Part shown: in pieces, positions 41,575-45,806 of the stretch
How positions within the stretch are numbered: position 1 is the stretch's first letter
How the letters are laid out: every line of letters begins with the position of its first letter
Source: Caulobacteraceae bacterium
Lineage (GTDB): Bacteria; Pseudomonadota; Alphaproteobacteria; Caulobacterales; Caulobacteraceae
DNA length: 45,806 nt
Direction: 5' to 3'
NCBI GenBank assembly: GCA_019748095.1
Contig: JAIEQA010000045.1
Span: 1-45,806, forward strand
Translations under genes and position numbers: made by a program
Notes under the pieces: generated by a model
The model's database searches: none
Told to the model about the DNA's origin: nothing
Seen by the model: only the letters and a program-made list of their open reading frames with translations

Positions 41575-42366
41575 TCAGATGGCGCGGATGGCCCCGCCGT
41601 CGATGCGGATCAGGCTGCCGGTGACATAGGCGGCGCGGGGGCTGGCGAGGAAGGCAGCGACGGCCCCGAACTCGGCGGGGTCACCCAGACGGCCGACGGG
41701 GATGGTCTCCAGCGACTTCGTCCGCGCCTGGTCGGGGGTGACGCCCAGCCGGTCGGCGACCGACCGGTCCAGGGCCTCGATGCGCGGTGTGGCGATACGG
41801 CCGGGCAGCAGGGTGTTGACCGTGACCCCGTCGGCCGCGACCTCGGTGGCCAGGGTCTTGGCCCAGCCGGCGACGGAGGCCCGCAGGGCCGTCGAGACGC
41901 CGAGGTTGGCGATCGGCTCGACGACACTGGAGGAGGCGACATTCAGGATCCGGCCCCAGCCCGCCGCCCGCATGGCCGACAGGACCCGGTCGGTCAGGCG
42001 AAACACCGACAGCACCATGGATTCGAACTGGGTGCGCCACAGGTCGGGATCCAGCCCGGCCACGCCCGAGGGCGGCGGCCCGCCGGTGTTGTTCAGCAGG
42101 ATCTGGATCGGGCCGCCCAGCAGACCCTCGGCCGTATCGACGGCGGCCATGAGGGCCGCATGGTCGGCGAGGTCGGCGGGAACGATCACCGCGCGGCCGA
42201 CGGCGGTGGCGGTGATGCCGTCAGCCACGGCCTGAAGCTTTTCGGCGTTGCGCGCCAGCAGGGCGACGTGCGCCCCTTCCGCCGCGAGCGCCTCGGCCAC
42301 GGCCCGGCCCAGCCCGCTGGACCCGCCGCAGATCAGGGCGCGCTTGCCGGCCAGCTGCAGGTCCAT
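41575..42366 (-). CDS. atypical SDR-family protein lacking the Tyr-Lys pair
   Basis: A 263-residue short-chain dehydrogenase fold: GGSSGLGRA near residue 14, LLNNTGGPP near 91, SSS near 145 and a normal C-terminal end (YVTGSLIRIDGG). At the place of the YxxxK motif the sequence reads VSTALRAS, with Ser158 and Arg162 instead of Tyr and Lys. A set of SDR proteins with this change exists, and their activity is unclear. It follows lpdA by three bases on the same strand, which suggests an operon. NAD(P) binding is likely to be retained. Confidence 0.87.
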   Translation of the reverse strand: MDLQLAGKRALICGGSSGLGRAVAEALAAEGAHVALLARNAEKLQAVADGITATAVGRAVIVPADLADHAALMAAVDTAEGLLGGPIQILLNNTGGPPPSGVAGLDPDLWRTQFESMVLSVFRLTDRVLSAMRAAGWGRILNVASSSVVEPIANLGVSTALRASVAGWAKTLATEVAADGVTVNTLLPGRIATPRIEALDRSVADRLGVTPDQARTKSLETIPVGRLGDPAEFGAVAAFLASPRAAYVTGSLIRIDGGAIRAI

Positions 42367-42369
42367 GCC

Positions 42370-43788
42370 TTAAGCCTGCATGGTCCAGCCCTCGACGCCC
42401 ATGGCCGCCTGTTTGACGGCCTCGGAGCGGGTCGGGTGGGCGTGGCTGGTGCGGGCGAGGTCTTCCGACGCCCCGCCGAAGGCCATGGCGACACAGGCCT
42501 CGCCGATGATCTCGCCGGCCTGGGGACCCATGATGTGGACGCCCAGGATGCGGTCGGTGACCGGATCGGCCAGGACCTTGGCATAGCCGTCGGTCTCATG
42601 GTTGATCTTGGCGCGGCTGTTGGCGCTGAAGGGGAATTTCCCGACCTTGTAGGCGATGCCTGCGGCCTTCAACTGGTCCTCGGTCTGGCCGACCCAGGCC
42701 ACTTCGGGGAAGGTGTAGACCACGCTGGGCACCAGATTGTAGTCGACGTGACCGGCCTTGCCCGCGATCAGCTCGATGGCGGCGACCGCGTCTTCTTCCG
42801 CCTTGTGGGCCAGCATCGGGCCGGTGGTGACGTCGCCGATGACCCAGACGCCGTCGGCCACCTTGAAGTGATCGCCGACGATGACGCCGCGCTTGTCGGT
42901 CTCGACCCCGACCGTCTCCAGTCCGAGGCCGGCCGTGTAGGGCCGGCGGCCGATCGCCACCAGGACCACATCCCCGGTCAGTGTCTCGGCGGTGCCGCCC
43001 GCGGCGGGCTCGACCGTCAGCTCGACGCCGTCCTTGACGACCTTCGAGCCGGTGACTTTCGAGCCGAGCTTGAAGGTCATGCCCTGTTTGGTCAGGACGC
43101 GCTGGAAGGCGGTGGCGAGGTCAGAGTCCATGCCGGGCGTGATGCGCGGCAGGTATTCGACCACGGTCACCTCGGCCCCCAGCCGGCGCCAGACCGAGCC
43201 CAGTTCCAGACCGATGATCCCGGCCCCGACCACGATCATCTTCTTCGGCACCGCCGGCAGGGACAGGGCCCCGGTGGAATCGACCACCTTGCCCGGGACG
43301 AACTCGACGCCCGGCAGGGGCGTGGGCTCCGAGCCCGTGGCGATGACGATGTCCTTCGCCTTGAGGGCCGTCTTCGTACCATCGGCGGCCTCGACCTCGA
43401 CCGTCCCCGGTCCGGTGATCCGGCCCCGGCCCCTGATCCAGTCGCACTTGTTCTTCTTGAACAGGAACTCGATGCCCTTGGTCAGGGCGGTCACGCTCTC
43501 CTGCTTCTGTTTCATCATGACCGGCAGGTTCAGCTTCGGTGTCACCTCGATGCCGATGCCGGCGAAGTCCTTCGACGCCGCCTCGAACAGTTCCGACGCA
43601 TGCAGCAGGGCCTTGGAGGGCATGCAGCCGACGTTCAGGCAGGTGCCGCCGAGCGTCTCGCGCATCTCGATACAGGCCACCTTCAGCCCCAACTGACCCG
43701 CACGAATGGCGGCGTTGTAGCCACCGGGTCCGCCGCCGATCACGACGACATCGTAGGAAACGGGAGCGGCGGGGGCGACGGTGGCCAT
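42370..43788 (-). CDS. lpdA: dihydrolipoyl dehydrogenase (E3)
   Basis: E3 reoxidises dihydrolipoyl groups of the 2-oxoacid dehydrogenase complexes and glycine cleavage, passing electrons to NAD. The 472-residue protein has GGGPGGYNAA for FAD, the redox disulfide GGTCLNVGC (Cys50/Cys55), a second GAGIIGLELGS for NAD and the C-terminal HAHPTRSEA with the active-site histidine. No E1 or E2 gene is in the window; the E3 is therefore expected to serve complexes encoded elsewhere. Downstream it is closely followed by the atypical SDR. ATG at 43788. Confidence 0.97.
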   Translation of the reverse strand: MATVAPAAPVSYDVVVIGGGPGGYNAAIRAGQLGLKVACIEMRETLGGTCLNVGCMPSKALLHASELFEAASKDFAGIGIEVTPKLNLPVMMKQKQESVTALTKGIEFLFKKNKCDWIRGRGRITGPGTVEVEAADGTKTALKAKDIVIATGSEPTPLPGVEFVPGKVVDSTGALSLPAVPKKMIVVGAGIIGLELGSVWRRLGAEVTVVEYLPRITPGMDSDLATAFQRVLTKQGMTFKLGSKVTGSKVVKDGVELTVEPAAGGTAETLTGDVVLVAIGRRPYTAGLGLETVGVETDKRGVIVGDHFKVADGVWVIGDVTTGPMLAHKAEEDAVAAIELIAGKAGHVDYNLVPSVVYTFPEVAWVGQTEDQLKAAGIAYKVGKFPFSANSRAKINHETDGYAKVLADPVTDRILGVHIMGPQAGEIIGEACVAMAFGGASEDLARTSHAHPTRSEAVKQAAMGVEGWTMQA

Positions 43789-43944
43789 GAAAACCTCTGG
43801 ATCGGGCGCAGTCGGGGGAACGGCCGATGTCCTAGCGGCTGGGCCGGGAGAAGCAACAGCCGGATCGACCCATACCCCTCCGGGGGCCGGCCCTTGTCCC
43901 TCCGCGCCGGTGCCGGACCGGCTGGCCCGGTCCGGTGCAGACTT

Positions 43945-44436
43945 TCAACCCCAGACGGGCAGCACCGCCGAGGAGCGTATCAGGGCGGCATCCCTCCAGC
44001 CGCGCCAGGCACCGAGCGCCACAATCACAAGGCCGGTCGCCAGAAGGGCCGCAATGGACAGGGGAGCTGGATCGAGGCCCACGCCGGCCTGTCGCAGGGC
44101 TTCCGAGGTCCGCCCCGCAATATCGATCAGGGGCGGCGGTGTGCCGGCCGGGGAAAGGGCCATCCCCAGCAGGATCTCGCCCCCGAACGCCAGAAAATAG
44201 GCTCCGGGAGCCCAGGACAGGCCGCCGGCGGTGAACAGGCCCGAAACCGCGTAGAGCAGGACGATCGTCACCCAGGCGACGGCGGTGCCTCCCCCGATCA
44301 GCGAGCCGCCGCCGGCCAGTCCCCAGAGTTCGGACACACCCACACCCTGTGAGACCAGTGCGACGACCGGCCAGGCCTGCCAGGCCGCATAGGCCAGCAC
44401 GGCCAGCCCCAGGCCAATTCTGAAAACCCAAACCAT
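43945..44436 (-). CDS. small multi-pass membrane protein of unknown function
   Basis: A 163-residue inner-membrane protein with about four hydrophobic segments (residues 4-25, 45-65, 70-90 and 128-145) and a short glycine-rich loop (GLAGGGSLIGGG). No enzymatic motif or family signature is recognised. The ATG at 44436 is preceded by AGGGGGGC on the coding strand; an earlier ATG at 44454 would add six residues. About 156 bp separate it from lpdA downstream. Confidence 0.7.
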   Translation of the reverse strand: MVWVFRIGLGLAVLAYAAWQAWPVVALVSQGVGVSELWGLAGGGSLIGGGTAVAWVTIVLLYAVSGLFTAGGLSWAPGAYFLAFGGEILLGMALSPAGTPPPLIDIAGRTSEALRQAGVGLDPAPLSIAALLATGLVIVALGAWRGWRDAALIRSSAVLPVWG

Positions 44437-44516
44437 CGAAGCCCCCCTCGACAAGGGTTAACGTCTAGCATGGACAACGGCGTTCGCGCGAGAGCCCCGG
44501 CGGGGATTCGTGGCGG

Positions 44517-45806
44517 TCAGTCCGGCGACGGCAGGGTCAGGGTGGCTTCGGCCCCTTCGCCCGGGGCCCCGGCAAGGCTCAGGGTGCCGCCGGACTGGCG
44601 CGCAAAGGCATGAGCCTGGGCGAGGCCGAGGCCCGCAGCCCCGTCGCGGGTGGTAAAGAAGGGTTCGAGGGCGCGGGCAGCGGTGGCGGCATCGAGGCCC
44701 GGACCGGTGTCGCGCACCGTCAGCCGTGAACCGCCTTCGATCGCCTCAAGGCGGACGGCGACGGAGCCGGCCCCGGCCAGCGCCTCAATGGCATTGCGGA
44801 CCAGGGCTTCAACTGCGCCCTCGAACCCGACGGGATCGACGCGGACCGGGGCCTCGGTCGACGGGCCCTCGATCAGCAGGTCGATGCCGGGTCCGGCGAG
44901 CGCCCGAAGTCGGGGTTCCATGGCCCGCAGCAGCACACCCGTGTCGAGCACCCGGGCATGGACGGCCTCACCCTGGGAGAAGGCGGACAGACGTCGGGTC
45001 AGGGCCTCGCCCCGTTGACCCGCGGCCAGTGCCGCCTGGCCGAGACGGCGGACCCGGGCCGGATCGTCAGCGGCCTTCAGCAGCATATCGAGCGCGCTGG
45101 TCATGACCGCCAGCAGGGCGTGGAAATCCTGGGCCACGCCGCCGGTCAGACGGCCGACGCTTTCCAGCCGGCGACTGACGTCGTCGGCGCTGTCGGCCCG
45201 GGCCTGGGCCTCGGCGCGGGCCGCCGCCACGGCCTCGGCGGTTGCGGCCTGCCCGGCGTCAAGCGCGGCGCGCAGGGTGTCGACCTCGGCCTCAAGCCGG
45301 ACCTGGTGCGCCCGGGCGGCCTCAAGCTCGGCTGCGGCCTCCCCGGAGGCCGCCTCATCCAGTACCAGCAGGGGATCCAAACCCTGTGCCGGGGCGGGCT
45401 CGACCGCAATCCCGGCAGGATCGGGGGCCGGATCGCCGGCCAGGAGCAGGGCATCGACCGGCGAGCCCGGTGTGTTCAGCGGCAGGATGCGCCAGACCAC
45501 ACCGTGGTCCGCGCCGAGGCTCGAAACGATGGGATCGGCCTCGCCCGGCGCGGCATTGAGGGCGGCGCGCAGGGTCTGGCGGCCCTCGACCCGTTCGGTC
45601 TCGCCCAGGAACTGGTCGGCAAAATCGCTGCCGATGACTGCGGCGGTGCGACCAAACAGGGTCAGCGCCATGAGATTGGCCTCGCGCACCACGCCATTGG
45701 CGGCGACCACAACGAGGGCGCTGGAGGCGGCCTCGAAGACCCGGCGGGTCAGATCATCGGCCCCGGACACGGCCGGGACGGACTCGGGCGAAACCGGTTC
45801 GGGCGT
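44517..45806 (-). CDS. degenerate sensor histidine kinase (PAS, coiled coil, HATPase), 5' end probably outside window
   Basis: A soluble kinase-like protein. From the GTG at 45770: a PAS domain (about 10-100), an Ala/Glu-rich coiled coil (about 145-200), a dimerisation helix, and a HATPase domain with N-box RNAIEALA, G1 DTGPGLD and G2 GLGLAQ all intact. The dimerisation helix reads GRLTGGVAQDFHALL, where related kinases have AHDFNN. Gln214 therefore replaces the phospho-acceptor histidine. It may act as an ATP-dependent partner or regulator and not as an autokinase. The frame is open without stop to the window edge, so the start may lie beyond 45806; the coordinates are given as partial. Confidence 0.8.
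   Translation of the reverse strand, partial: TPEPVSPESVPAVSGADDLTRRVFEAASSALVVVAANGVVREANLMALTLFGRTAAVIGSDFADQFLGETERVEGRQTLRAALNAAPGEADPIVSSLGADHGVVWRILPLNTPGSPVDALLLAGDPAPDPAGIAVEPAPAQGLDPLLVLDEAASGEAAAELEAARAHQVRLEAEVDTLRAALDAGQAATAEAVAAARAEAQARADSADDVSRRLESVGRLTGGVAQDFHALLAVMTSALDMLLKAADDPARVRRLGQAALAAGQRGEALTRRLSAFSQGEAVHARVLDTGVLLRAMEPRLRALAGPGIDLLIEGPSTEAPVRVDPVGFEGAVEALVRNAIEALAGAGSVAVRLEAIEGGSRLTVRDTGPGLDAATAARALEPFFTTRDGAAGLGLAQAHAFARQSGGTLSLAGAPGEGAEATLTLPSPD

Overview
The window is a GC-rich bacterial chromosome segment that looks like a Caulobacterales alphaproteobacterium, most likely Brevundimonas or a close relative. Reasons are the very high GC at third codon positions, many GTG starts overlapping the upstream stop, the order secA / parvulin-type lipoprotein / argJ, the cluster priA / fsa / DUF484 / xerC, and promoter-like sites resembling the Caulobacter housekeeping pattern (TTGACG-like, short spacer, GCTANAWC-like). 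The genus call is inference; no rRNA or tRNA gene was found here to confirm it.

Layout. 1-3.5 kb: AMP nucleosidase (amn), a convergent methyltransferase, and a membrane protein with a small winged-helix regulator behind a palindromic operator candidate. 3.5-7.2 kb: a tyrosine-phosphatase-like protein overlapping pabB, then ahcY with an operator candidate and a strong terminator. 7.2-11 kb: an unrecognised conserved protein, a HIG1-type membrane protein, a PduO-type cobalamin adenosyltransferase, a REP-like repeat and mmsA. 11-15 kb: a soluble globin-coupled chemoreceptor, a proline-tailed membrane protein and a PLP enzyme. 15-23 kb: secA, the divergent PPIase lipoprotein and argJ, an exported amidohydrolase and bioB. 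23-29.4 kb: an SDR, a rhomboid protease, a GIY-YIG protein, a 677-bp non-coding stretch with a large inverted repeat and a structured RNA candidate, clpB and an RDD membrane protein. 29.4-36.6 kb: a LysE exporter, a TonB-dependent receptor, a Tat-exported serine hydrolase, an FAD monooxygenase, a lipoprotein and a small exported protein. 36.6-41.5 kb: priA, fsa, DUF484, xerC and a small secreted protein. 41.5-45.8 kb: an atypical SDR, lpdA, a membrane protein and a degenerate sensor kinase running to the right edge.

Most genes are housekeeping. One-carbon and methyl metabolism (pabB, ahcY), C1/C3 and cofactor metabolism (adenosyltransferase, mmsA, bioB, lpdA) and genome maintenance (priA, xerC) are all represented. 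There is no prophage, insertion sequence, CRISPR array or obvious genomic island. No convincing new multi-gene system was found. The best leads are local: the non-coding locus at about 25.33-25.61 kb, xerC with no ATG/GTG/TTG start for its N-terminal domain, a histidine kinase lacking its phospho-acceptor histidine, an SDR lacking Tyr/Lys, and several palindromic operator candidates.
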